Positions 28,831 through 38,041 of a DNA stretch of 64,000 nucleotides are shown piece after piece. Position 1 is the first letter of the stretch. The number at the start of each line of letters is the position of its first letter. The notes under the pieces are model-generated. The model was not told the origin of the DNA and made no database searches. It saw only the letters and a list, made by a program, of their open reading frames with translations. The stretch comes from Oscillospiraceae bacterium (GTDB lineage: Bacteria; Bacillota; Clostridia; Oscillospirales; Ruminococcaceae): contig JAQXIW010000043.1 in the NCBI GenBank assembly GCA_029007985.1, positions 1 to 64,000 on the forward strand. Reading direction: 5' to 3'. Position numbers and translations under genes: made by a program.

Positions 28831-29181
28831 TTATTTTTTGATTTCTCTCAGCATATCTTCGGCAGTAGCGCCTAAAAGCTTTGCCAATGCGGCTAAATTT
28901 GTCGTGCTCGGGTCGGATATTCAGCTTTCCCGTTTTGATACCGCCTGTCTGCTGCCGCCCAGGGCTTCCGCCACAAATTCCTGTGTCATCCGGCACTCTA
29001 TTCTGTGTTTTTTGATTACTTCGCCCGGAGATTTTGACATTTCGGCTTTATCTTTTCTCACCGGCTCGGATTTTAGATATTTTCTCAGCGCCTTTATCAA
29101 CAGATAGAGCAAATAAATTAAAGCCGCAATCAGAGCAAAATTTATCGGCAATATAATTAAAATAGGTATAGCAAATCTCAT
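28831..29181 (-). pseudogene. N-terminal TM segment plus C-terminal XRE HTH protein, interrupted by an in-frame TGA
   Basis: MRFAIPILIILPINFALIAALIYLLYLLIKALRKYLKSEP...HRIECRMTQEFVAEALGGSRQAVSKRES*ISDPSTTNLAALAKLLGATAEDMLREIKK*; TGA at 28921-28923. Confidence 0.75.
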
Positions 29182-29471
29182 AATGATTGTGCCTCCTTTC
29201 TGTTGATATTTTGCCATTTTTCTGTCGGTTGCTCTTCCAACTATCGCGCAACTTTTAGAATAATCGGTATTATTTCAAATAATTGCGCATGACATATTTA
29301 TTTGAAAAATACCGTCGTGCAAAACTGCAATATTAAAAACGGAATGGAAGCGGATATTTTCAAATACAAATAGAATTTGCTGATATTCAGCAAAAAAATC
29401 GTCAAAAAGTTGAATTTTTATCAACATAGTATTATACTATTAATAATAGATTATAATAAAATGGGTGTATT

Positions 29472-30296
29472 ATGGGCTTTGACATCAAAAAATACTGTCA
29501 TATTTCCGATGCGGTGAGTATCAAAGGCGAATCACATACTAAGTTTAACCACGGCGGCTTGAATATTTTCTATATTGAAAAGGGCGGCTGCGACGCAGAC
29601 TGTCACGGTACGAATCTGTCTGTCTCTGAGGACGAAATACTTGTCTGTGACGGCAATGTCGAACTTGACGTATCGGCGGGCGGCTCGATTGTGGGTTTTA
29701 ATATTAACGGCATTATCGCCGAGAGATACTGTAAAGATATCGAAACTGCCTTTGTAACCGACAGTATTTTTGCGCCTTATTTGCCGCGGCAGATAAAGCA
29801 GGTTGCAGATAACTATGACTCCCTGTCTGAAATATATCTGTCCAATACCGCTTTTGAAGTTATTAACACGCTTTCGCACGGCGAAAAAAAGGCTGTAATC
29901 GGCAGCCGGGTAGTAGTGTCTGCGATAAAAATGATAAAAGCCAATTATATGGAAATGTTCGGCGTCGAAGAAATGGCTCTGCGCCTGGACATTTCAAAAT
30001 CACATCTTGTCAGAGAGTTTTTCAAGCACACCGGCACGACTCCGGGCAAATATCTGGTATCGGTGAGAATAGACGCCGTGAAATATCTTTTGACAAACAC
30101 ATCATTGTCGCTGACGGAAATCGCCATGCAGACCGGGTTTTCCGGTGACAACTATCTCTGCAAAGCCTTCAAAAAGGCGACGGGCGAGACGCCTATGTCT
30201 TACAGACAGAGGGTTGTGGCTTCTCAGTATCTGCCGAATCAGCTGACATTGCAGATAGAGCCGGAACTATATATTGATTCAGAGGTTAAAAAATAA
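29472..30296 (+). CDS. AraC family transcriptional regulator
   Basis: C-terminal double HTH: MALRLDISKSHLVREFFKHTGTTPGKYLVSVRIDAVKYLLTNTSLSLTEIAMQTGFSGDNYLCKAFKKATGETPMSYRQR. Confidence 0.92.
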   Translation: MGFDIKKYCHISDAVSIKGESHTKFNHGGLNIFYIEKGGCDADCHGTNLSVSEDEILVCDGNVELDVSAGGSIVGFNINGIIAERYCKDIETAFVTDSIFAPYLPRQIKQVADNYDSLSEIYLSNTAFEVINTLSHGEKKAVIGSRVVVSAIKMIKANYMEMFGVEEMALRLDISKSHLVREFFKHTGTTPGKYLVSVRIDAVKYLLTNTSLSLTEIAMQTGFSGDNYLCKAFKKATGETPMSYRQRVVASQYLPNQLTLQIEPELYIDSEVKK

Positions 30297-31471
30297 TGCT
30301 TATTCCGAATATTCCGTTTTTGATTGTTGCCGTGCTGTTTTTCGCCGGCAGACTGTTTGACTTGCTTTCGGTTACCGATATTGACACGGGCTATATGAGT
30401 GCCGCCCCGGTGGTGTCAAAACCGCTGATGATTGTACTTGTGTTTATAGTCGCCGCCTGCTGTACGGTGTTTGTGCGGCCGAGACTGACAAACCAAAAGA
30501 AAATAAAGGCGCGGACACCGGGTATTTTCGGCGCGTTTACGGGTGCATTTCTTATAGCTGCCGCTGTATTCAACATCATTAATACATTCAAATGGGGCGG
30601 TTTTTTAGGCTTTGACATCGCAATTATTTTAGGCTCGGTTTCGCTGATATTCCTTTCATTTACCGACATAAAAGGTAAAAAATACGAAACTCTGCCTTTT
30701 ACTTTGACCGTTGCAGCGTTTGCATCTGTATGTCTCAACTCTGTTATTATTGACATCGGTACGATTAACAATACAATTTACTTTTTCAAAAACATTGCTT
30801 TTATAAACACGTTTATCTTTGTGCTTTTGCTGTTCAAAAGCATATACGCTCCGGCAAAATACACTAAAATGTCGCTGTATTTTGTCAGCCTTGTAAACTT
30901 CGTGTTCTCCTGCCTGTGCATGCTTGCGCTTTTAGTTGCATATGTTTCGAAACTGGGCTTTGAGCCGAGGGTTGTTTTCCTGTACGCCGGCTATATTTCT
31001 ATGGGCTTATATTCAATGACTTTGGCTTTTTCACTCACGAAAAAGACAAAGACGGCGCCAAAGCGCGCGGCGAGAGAAATTGAGCCGAAATACGATTATG
31101 AGCCTGCGGTTGCCGACCGAGAGGACATTACCGAATACATACCTTATCCGACCGAAAAGGAGCCTGCACCGGCGGCGATTTACAATAGCGAAAACGAATC
31201 CGCAGGCGATAAAGTCGCCGATATAACGGCACTGTTCTCGGCAAATTTCGCCGAAAAAGAGCCCGAAACGGATTACAGAAAAGAAAACCAGGAAAAGAAA
31301 CAAAAGAAAATTCGGCCTGTTAAGCCTGTCAAAGAAAAGCCGAAATTCGATAAAAAACCGAGCAAAGAGCCGTACAAGAACGAGACAAACGGCAAAAAGG
31401 TTTTCAAGGCCGGCAGACGGCCGGAAAAATCACGGCAAAGCAAAAAAATTGTATATAAAGCCGACAAATAG
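30296..31471 (+). CDS. polytopic membrane protein with a long charged C-terminal tail, function unknown
   Basis: About eight hydrophobic segments, then an acidic and a Lys/Arg-rich tail; start overlaps the araC stop (TAATG). Confidence 0.7.
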   Translation: MLIPNIPFLIVAVLFFAGRLFDLLSVTDIDTGYMSAAPVVSKPLMIVLVFIVAACCTVFVRPRLTNQKKIKARTPGIFGAFTGAFLIAAAVFNIINTFKWGGFLGFDIAIILGSVSLIFLSFTDIKGKKYETLPFTLTVAAFASVCLNSVIIDIGTINNTIYFFKNIAFINTFIFVLLLFKSIYAPAKYTKMSLYFVSLVNFVFSCLCMLALLVAYVSKLGFEPRVVFLYAGYISMGLYSMTLAFSLTKKTKTAPKRAAREIEPKYDYEPAVADREDITEYIPYPTEKEPAPAAIYNSENESAGDKVADITALFSANFAEKEPETDYRKENQEKKQKKIRPVKPVKEKPKFDKKPSKEPYKNETNGKKVFKAGRRPEKSRQSKKIVYKADK

Positions 31472-31605
31472 TTCCGTCAAAATTCACTATGAGTGAAAAT
31501 CCCAAAAAGGTTGAATAATATGCTTCTTAAAACGCTGTGAGGAACTCGCTTTCATTATTCTGTAGGTTTTTTAATTGCGACCGACAAAACTACAATACAT
31601 TAAAA

Positions 31606-31638
31606 AACAAAAGACTGTGCCGTAAAAGGCACAGTCCG
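31606..31638 (-). terminator. terminator of the FprA-like gene
   Basis: Minus strand gactgtgcc-tttta-cggcacagtc-ttttgtttttt. Confidence 0.8.
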
Positions 31639-31643
31639 ATTTA

Positions 31644-32801
31644 TTATTTGCAGATCTCTTCAACCATTGCGTCAAGTTCGGCAATGTTTGATTCTTTAAC
31701 CGCGGATGTGATTTTGCAGGTATTTTCAAGATATGTGATGTTTTTGCATTTCTCCAAAATTCCTTTCATCACTTTTGCAGCCATAGGCGCCCAGGAGCCG
31801 TTTTCGATGATGCCGATTGTTCTGTTCCGGTATCCTCTCTCGGCAAGGCCTTCAAGGAAAGTCCTCATAAACGGGAAGACATCCGCGTTATAGGTTGGGG
31901 CGGCGATAACAAGTTTAGAGAATCTGAATGCGTTTTCGATAGCCTCAGGTATATCCTCTCTCGCCAGGTCGGCAATCTTGACTTCAACGCCTTTTGCAAC
32001 GAGCTTATCATAAAGCATTTCTGCGGCTTTCTTTGTATTGCCGTAGATTGAGCAATATGCGATGGACACGCCCTCGTCCTCCGGTTTATATGACGACCAA
32101 GTGTCGTATTTATTTACATAATAACCGATGTTTTCGGTCAGTACAGGCCCATGCAGAGGGGCGATAACCTGAATGTCGAGAGCGGCGGCCTTTTTAAGAA
32201 CAGCCTGTACCTGTGCGCCGTATTTGCCCACAATGCCGAAATAGTATCTGCGGGCTTCGCAATCCCAGCCCTCAGGGTCTTCAACGTCGTTTGCGCCGAA
32301 CTTGCCGAAACCGTCGGCAGAGAACAAAACTTTGTCGCAGTCGTCGTATGTCATCATGACTTCCGGCCAGTGTACCATCGGGGCGAATACAAATGTCAGA
32401 TTGTGTTTACCCAGAGAAAGAGTCTCGCCGTTTTTTACTTCCGTTTTGGCGGAAATCTCAAAATCCGGGAAGAAGTTGGCTATCATATTAAAAGTTTTTG
32501 AGTTGCCCACAACTGAAACATTCGGGTACTTCTCAACAAATTTTTTAATGTTTGCGGAATGGTCAGGCTCCATGTGCTGAACGATGAGATAATCAGGCGT
32601 TCTGCCGCAAAGGACGGCGTCAATATTAGTCAGCCACTCGTCGCCGAAACGGGCGTCGACTGTATCCATAACGGCGATTTTTTCATCGACAATGACATAA
32701 GAATTATATGCCATTCCGAGAGGGACAACATACTGACCTTCAAAAAGGTCAATATCATGGTCGTTTACGCCGACATAAATAATATCTTTGGAAATATTCA
32801 T
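31644..32801 (-). CDS. FprA family A-type flavoprotein (flavodiiron-type)
   Basis: Metallo-beta-lactamase-like region (VQHMEPDHSANIKKFVEKYP, HWPEVMMTYD, LHGPVLTENI) and flavodoxin domain (IAYCSIYGNTKKAAEML). Confidence 0.92.
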   Translation of the reverse strand: MNISKDIIYVGVNDHDIDLFEGQYVVPLGMAYNSYVIVDEKIAVMDTVDARFGDEWLTNIDAVLCGRTPDYLIVQHMEPDHSANIKKFVEKYPNVSVVGNSKTFNMIANFFPDFEISAKTEVKNGETLSLGKHNLTFVFAPMVHWPEVMMTYDDCDKVLFSADGFGKFGANDVEDPEGWDCEARRYYFGIVGKYGAQVQAVLKKAAALDIQVIAPLHGPVLTENIGYYVNKYDTWSSYKPEDEGVSIAYCSIYGNTKKAAEMLYDKLVAKGVEVKIADLAREDIPEAIENAFRFSKLVIAAPTYNADVFPFMRTFLEGLAERGYRNRTIGIIENGSWAPMAAKVMKGILEKCKNITYLENTCKITSAVKESNIAELDAMVEEICK

Positions 32802-32981
32802 AAGATTTTACCTCCGTAAAAATTAGTAATCACTGATTTTAATTATAATGTTATTAGTCCGAAAATGCAACAAAAAATAGTTAAAGGAAAAGATTTATAT
32901 GTATTTTACAAAATGATATGCAAAAACGGTGATGATATTATATTTTGAATAAATTTTTACACAAATATATTTGTTAAATTA

Positions 32982-33010
32982 TTGACAAACTCATTTATAT
33001 GTTATATTAT
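32982..33010 (+). promoter_or_regulatory. candidate sigma-A promoter of gap
   Basis: TTGACA (32982-32987), 17 nt, TATTAT (33005-33010). Confidence 0.7.
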
Positions 33011-33069
33011 AAGTATACAGATAATTTTTTAACAATTCGCATTGCGATAAATAATGGAGGATATCAATT

Positions 33070-34104
33070 ATGGCAGTAAAAGTTGCTATCAACGGTTTCG
33101 GCCGCATCGGTCGTCTTGCTTTCAGACAGATGTTTGAGGCTGAGGGTTATGAAGTAGTCGCTATTAACGACCTTACAAAGCCTTCGATGCTCGCACATCT
33201 TCTCAAATACGATACAGCCCAGGGCTCATTCTGCGGCAAAATCGGCGAAGGTCTTCACACAGTTGAGGCCGATGATGAAGCAGGCACAATCACTGTAGAC
33301 GGCAAAGTTCTCACAGTTTACAAAGAACCTGACGCAAAGAATCTCCCATGGGGTGAAATCGGCGTCGACGTAGTTCTTGAATGCACAGGTTTCTACACAT
33401 CAAAGGAAAAGAGCCAGGCACACATTGATGCAGGCGCAAAGAAGGTAGTTATTTCCGCTCCGGCAGGCAATGACCTTCCGACAGTTGTATTCGGCACAAA
33501 CGAAAATATTCTCACAAAAGAAGACACAATCATCTCTGCCGCATCCTGCACAACAAACTGCCTTGCCCCGATGGCAAAGGCTCTTAACGACTATGCACCA
33601 ATCCAGTCGGGTATCATGAGCACAATTCACGCCTACACAGGTGACCAGATGATTTTGGACGGTCCGCACAGAAAAGGCGACCTCAGAAGAGCAAGAGCAG
33701 GCGCAGCAAATATCGTTCCTAACTCAACAGGCGCCGCAAAGGCAATCGGTCTTGTTATTCCGGAACTCAACGGCAAGCTCATCGGCTCTGCACAGAGAGT
33801 ACCTGTGACAACAGGCTCAACAACAATCCTTGTTGCTGTTGTAAAGGGTGAAAACATCACAAAAGAGAGCATAAATGCCGCAATGAAAGCAGCCGCAAAC
33901 GAATCTTACGGCTACAACGAAGACCCTATCGTTTCATCCGATGTTGTCGGCATGAGATACGGCTCACTCTTTGACGCGACACAGACAATGGTTGCAGAGC
34001 TCGGCGACGGTCTGTATCAGGTACAGGTTGTTTCTTGGTACGACAACGAAATGTCATATACATCACAGATGGTAAGAACAATCAAATACTTTGCAGAACT
34101 TTAA
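33070..34104 (+). CDS. gap: glyceraldehyde-3-phosphate dehydrogenase, type I
   Basis: [41 protein letters not shown]. Confidence 0.98.
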   Translation: MAVKVAINGFGRIGRLAFRQMFEAEGYEVVAINDLTKPSMLAHLLKYDTAQGSFCGKIGEGLHTVEADDEAGTITVDGKVLTVYKEPDAKNLPWGEIGVDVVLECTGFYTSKEKSQAHIDAGAKKVVISAPAGNDLPTVVFGTNENILTKEDTIISAASCTTNCLAPMAKALNDYAPIQSGIMSTIHAYTGDQMILDGPHRKGDLRRARAGAANIVPNSTGAAKAIGLVIPELNGKLIGSAQRVPVTTGSTTILVAVVKGENITKESINAAMKAAANESYGYNEDPIVSSDVVGMRYGSLFDATQTMVAELGDGLYQVQVVSWYDNEMSYTSQMVRTIKYFAEL

Positions 34105-34117
34105 TTCGTAATTATCA

Positions 34118-34148
34118 AATCCCGTGCCGAAAGACACGGGATTTTTTA
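34118..34148 (+). terminator. gap terminator
   Basis: aaatcccgtg-ccgaaaga-cacgggattttttaa. Confidence 0.85.
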
Positions 34149-34197
34149 ATAGACGGAAAAGCGGCGGACACTTTTATGTCCGCCGCAAAATATTTTA

Positions 34198-35724
34198 TTA
34201 ACAGTTGTGACAGGCAAAATTTATCAAAGTTTTGCCGTCCATTTCCTTCGGCTGCGGCAAATCCATCATTTGCAGCATCGTAGGGGCAATATCCGCCAAA
34301 ATGCCGTCTTCTCTCAAAGAGCACGGATAGTTTACCACACAGAAAGGAACACGGTTTGTGGTGTGCTGTGTGAAAGGCGAGCCGTTGTCGGCAACCATCT
34401 GGTCTGCGTTGCCGTGGTCGGCTGTAATCAGCAGAATACCGTTTTCCTTGATGACTGCGTCATACAGTCTGCCCACGCATTTATCAACCGCTTCTACGGC
34501 TTTTACGGCCGCGTCAAAGACGCCCGTGTGGCCGACCATATCACAGTTGGCATAGTTGAGAATAATCACATCGTACTTGCCGGTGTTGATTTTCTCAATG
34601 AGTTTATCGGTGACTTCGTATGCGCTCATCTCCGGCTGTAAATCGTATGTGGCTACCTTCGGCGAGGCTACAAGCACTCTGTCTTCGTACTCGTACTTTT
34701 GCTCTATGCCGCCGTTAAAGAAAAATGTTACATGCGCGTATTTTTCCGTCTCGGCAATTCTCAGTTGGGTAAACTCTTTTGAGTTTATATATTCGCCGAA
34801 TGTATTTTTCAAACTTTGCGGTTTGAACGCAATTTCCACATTAGGCATAGACGCGTCGTACTGTGTAAAGCACACATAATTAAGACCGAGCTTCTTTGCC
34901 TCAAATCCGGAGAAGTCCGGGTCGACAAGGGCTCTGGTAATTTCTCTTGCTCTGTCCGGGCGGAAGTTAAAGAAGATAACGGTGTCGCCGCTGTCTATTG
35001 TACAGTCTTTGTTTACAATGAAAGGAATAATAAATTCGTCGGTTTTGCCGTTTTCATAGCATTCCTTGAGATAAGAGCAAACATCGGAATGTACTTCACC
35101 TATACCGTTTACCATTGCGTCATAGGCAAGTTTTACTCTGTCATAATTGCTGTCTCTGTCCATTGCATAGTATCTGCCGGACACGGTGCCTATTTTGCCT
35201 ATGCCGGTTTCGGATATTTTGTTTTCAAGCTGTGCAATAAAGCCTGCGCCGCTTGTAGGGGAGACATCTCTGCCGTCCATAAAAGCGTGTACCGCAACAT
35301 TTTTGGCGCCCAGGCTTTTGCAAAGGTCAAGTAAGCCGAAGCAATGCTCGATATGTGAATGTACTCCGCCTGAGGACATAAGCCCCATGATATGCACCTT
35401 TTTGCCGGCGTCTACGGCTTTTTTTATTGCGCTTACGAGAACTTCGTTTTCAAAGAAATCTCCTTCTTTTATTGACTTTGAGATTCTTGTCAGCTCCTGG
35501 TACACTATTCTGCCGGCGCCGATATTCGTGTGGCCGACTTCGCTGTTGCCCATTTGGCCGTCAGGCAAGCCGACGGACATACCGCTGGCGCCGAGAGTTG
35601 TTGTCGGATATTCCGCAAACAGTTTGTCGAGATTCGGCTTATTTGCGGCTTTGATGGCGTTGCCCTCTGTCTCATCTCTGAAAGCAAAACCGTCCAATAT
35701 ACATAAAACAAGAGGTCTTTTCAT
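34198..35724 (-). CDS. gpmI: 2,3-bisphosphoglycerate-independent phosphoglycerate mutase
   Basis: LCILDGFAFRDETEGNAIKAA, GQMGNSEVGHTNIGAGRIVYQ, TADHGNADQM. Confidence 0.97.
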   Translation of the reverse strand: MKRPLVLCILDGFAFRDETEGNAIKAANKPNLDKLFAEYPTTTLGASGMSVGLPDGQMGNSEVGHTNIGAGRIVYQELTRISKSIKEGDFFENEVLVSAIKKAVDAGKKVHIMGLMSSGGVHSHIEHCFGLLDLCKSLGAKNVAVHAFMDGRDVSPTSGAGFIAQLENKISETGIGKIGTVSGRYYAMDRDSNYDRVKLAYDAMVNGIGEVHSDVCSYLKECYENGKTDEFIIPFIVNKDCTIDSGDTVIFFNFRPDRAREITRALVDPDFSGFEAKKLGLNYVCFTQYDASMPNVEIAFKPQSLKNTFGEYINSKEFTQLRIAETEKYAHVTFFFNGGIEQKYEYEDRVLVASPKVATYDLQPEMSAYEVTDKLIEKINTGKYDVIILNYANCDMVGHTGVFDAAVKAVEAVDKCVGRLYDAVIKENGILLITADHGNADQMVADNGSPFTQHTTNRVPFCVVNYPCSLREDGILADIAPTMLQMMDLPQPKEMDGKTLINFACHNC

Positions 35725-35732
35725 TTTACACC

Positions 35733-36500
35733 TCATTTAACACATGAAACAATGGTCCGAAAATCTGCGGATTTGAGAGATGCGCCGCCTATTAAACCGC
35801 CGTCTATATCCGGCATGGAGAGAAGTTCTGCGGCATTTTTGGCGTTCATAGAGCCGCCGTACTGAATAGTTACCGATTCCGCCGTCTCTCTGTTGCAGAG
35901 GCCTGCGATTGTATCTCTGATAAACCGACAAACCTCCTGTGCCTGCCGAGCCGTTGCGGTCTTGCCCGTGCCGATGGCCCAAATAGGCTCGTAGGCAATT
36001 ATTGTCCTTGAAATTTCTTCGGCAGTAAAACCGGCCAAATCCTTTTCAATCTGATTTTTGATGACATTTGCCGTAATGTCGGATTCTCTTTCCTCAAGGT
36101 TTTCACCCACGCATATAATAGGGCAGATATCGGCGTCAAGACAGGCTTTTGCTCTCTTGTTTACGGTTTCATCGGTCTCGCCGAAATACTGTCTTCTTTC
36201 GCTGTGTCCGATTATTGAATATTTCACATCATAGCTTTTCAGCATATCCGTGCTGATTTCGCCCGTGAAAGCGCCGCTTTTTTCAAAGTGAACATTCTGT
36301 GCTCCGATGTTGATATTTGAGCCCTTTACACATTCAACGGCGGCGGCAATGTTAATTGCCGGCACGCACAGCAAAACCGTAGCCTTTGTGTCCGACGGAA
36401 CGGCGTTGACCATTTCATCCAAAAGAGATTTTGTCTCTTCAAGATTTTTGTTCATTTTCCAGTTGCCTGCAATGACAACCTTTCTTTTTTCCAAATTCAT
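35733..36500 (-). CDS. tpiA: triosephosphate isomerase
   Basis: VIAGNWKMNKN, IIGHSERRQYFGE, IAYEPIWAIGTGKTA. Confidence 0.97.
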   Translation of the reverse strand: MNLEKRKVVIAGNWKMNKNLEETKSLLDEMVNAVPSDTKATVLLCVPAINIAAAVECVKGSNINIGAQNVHFEKSGAFTGEISTDMLKSYDVKYSIIGHSERRQYFGETDETVNKRAKACLDADICPIICVGENLEERESDITANVIKNQIEKDLAGFTAEEISRTIIAYEPIWAIGTGKTATARQAQEVCRFIRDTIAGLCNRETAESVTIQYGGSMNAKNAAELLSMPDIDGGLIGGASLKSADFRTIVSCVK

Positions 36501-36560
36501 AGCAAAACTCCTTATACGGAACAAAGCGGCATAGAGCCGCCGTGTCACCTTATGATTGTA

Positions 36561-37763
36561 TTATTTGTCGTTGAGAGCGGCAATGCCCGGAAGCTCGAGA
36601 CCTTCGAGGAATTCAAGAGAAGCGCCGCCGCCTGTGGATATGTGAGTCATCTTGTCGGCAAAACCGAGCTGTTCGACAGCTGCGGCAGAGTCGCCGCCGC
36701 CGATGATGGATACACATTCGCTCTCCGCAACGGCTTTTGCAACCTCTATTGTACCTTTTGCGAGAGTTGGGTTTTCAAAAACGCCCATCGGACCGTTCCA
36801 AATCACAGTCTTTGCGCTCTTAATTGCGTCGGCAAAAAGGGCGCATGTCTTAGGGCCTATATCGAGACCTTCCATATTGGCAGGAATCTTGTCGGAATCC
36901 ACATAGGATACATCGATTTCGGCGTCGATTGGGTCAGGGAAGGATGCCGCTATTGCCGTATCAATCGGCAGCAAAAGCTTTTTGCCGTTTGCCTCGGCCT
37001 TTTTCATCATATCTTTGCAGTATTCAATCTTTGTGTCATCCACAAGAGATTTACCGATCTCGTAGCCCATGGCCTTGAGGAAAGTGAACGCCATACCGCC
37101 GCCGATAACGAGAGTATCGCATTTTTCCAGCAGGTTGTTAATTACATTGAGCTTGTCGGCAATTTTTGCACCGCCGAGAATGGCGACAAAAGGTCTTTCA
37201 GGGGCTTCGAGAGCCTTGCCCATAATCTCAATTTCTTTCTGAATGAGATAGCCGCAGACGGCAGGCAGATAAGCCGTGACGCCGGCTGTTGAAGCATGGG
37301 CGCGGTGAGCCGTACCGAAGGCGTCGTTTACAAAGATTTCCGCCATTGAGGCCAGCTCTTTTGAGTATTCCGGGTCATTCTTTTCTTCACCGGCGTGGAA
37401 TCTGGTGTTTTCCAAAAGCATTACATCGCCGTCATTAAGAGCGGCGGCGTGAGATTTTGCGTCTTCGCCGATAACATCTTTGCACATGTAAACTTCTTTG
37501 CCGAGAAGCTCGGAAATTCTCTTTGCAACAGGTTTGAGTGAATATTTTTCGTTGAATTCGCCCTTAGGCTTGCCCATGTGAGAGCAGAGAATCACCTTAG
37601 CACCGTGGTCAACGAGGTATCTGATTGTCTTCATGGCCTCTCTGATTCTCTTGTCATCCGTGATGACGCCGTCTTTTACAGGGACATTAAAATCGCATCT
37701 GACAAGGCATTTTTTGCCTTTAACATCAATATCTTCGACAGTTTTTTTATTCAAAGCGTTCAT
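36561..37763 (-). CDS. pgk: phosphoglycerate kinase
   Basis: [49 protein letters not shown]. Confidence 0.98.
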   Translation of the reverse strand: MNALNKKTVEDIDVKGKKCLVRCDFNVPVKDGVITDDKRIREAMKTIRYLVDHGAKVILCSHMGKPKGEFNEKYSLKPVAKRISELLGKEVYMCKDVIGEDAKSHAAALNDGDVMLLENTRFHAGEEKNDPEYSKELASMAEIFVNDAFGTAHRAHASTAGVTAYLPAVCGYLIQKEIEIMGKALEAPERPFVAILGGAKIADKLNVINNLLEKCDTLVIGGGMAFTFLKAMGYEIGKSLVDDTKIEYCKDMMKKAEANGKKLLLPIDTAIAASFPDPIDAEIDVSYVDSDKIPANMEGLDIGPKTCALFADAIKSAKTVIWNGPMGVFENPTLAKGTIEVAKAVAESECVSIIGGGDSAAAVEQLGFADKMTHISTGGGASLEFLEGLELPGIAALNDK

Positions 37764-37792
37764 GATTGTTCTCCTTATATTTACTTGATTAT

Positions 37793-37821
37793 ATTATAAT
37801 ATACATAGATTGTTAAATCAA
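37793..37821 (-). promoter_or_regulatory. candidate promoter of pgk-tpiA-gpmI
   Basis: Minus strand TTGATT, 17 nt, TATAAT. Confidence 0.55.
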
Positions 37822-38012
37822 TAACATTTATCATTTTTGTAGAGTGATACAAAAACAGAGGGCAAAACTATACAATATTGTTAATTTTTTAACAATATAT
37901 TTTGGCGCAGCCCTCATTGTCAAAACCGATACTTTAATATATAAAGTTCAAAACCGCTCCAAAATTTCATTTTGCTGTATTTGTATGTGTGAGTATGCAC
38001 TTAGAAAATAAA

Positions 38013-38036
38013 ACAGCCGGCTTATGTCGGCTGTTT
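38013..38036 (-). terminator. terminator of the GH13 gene
   Basis: Minus strand acagccg-acataa-gccggctgttttatttt. Confidence 0.7.
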
Positions 38037-38041
38037 ATATG

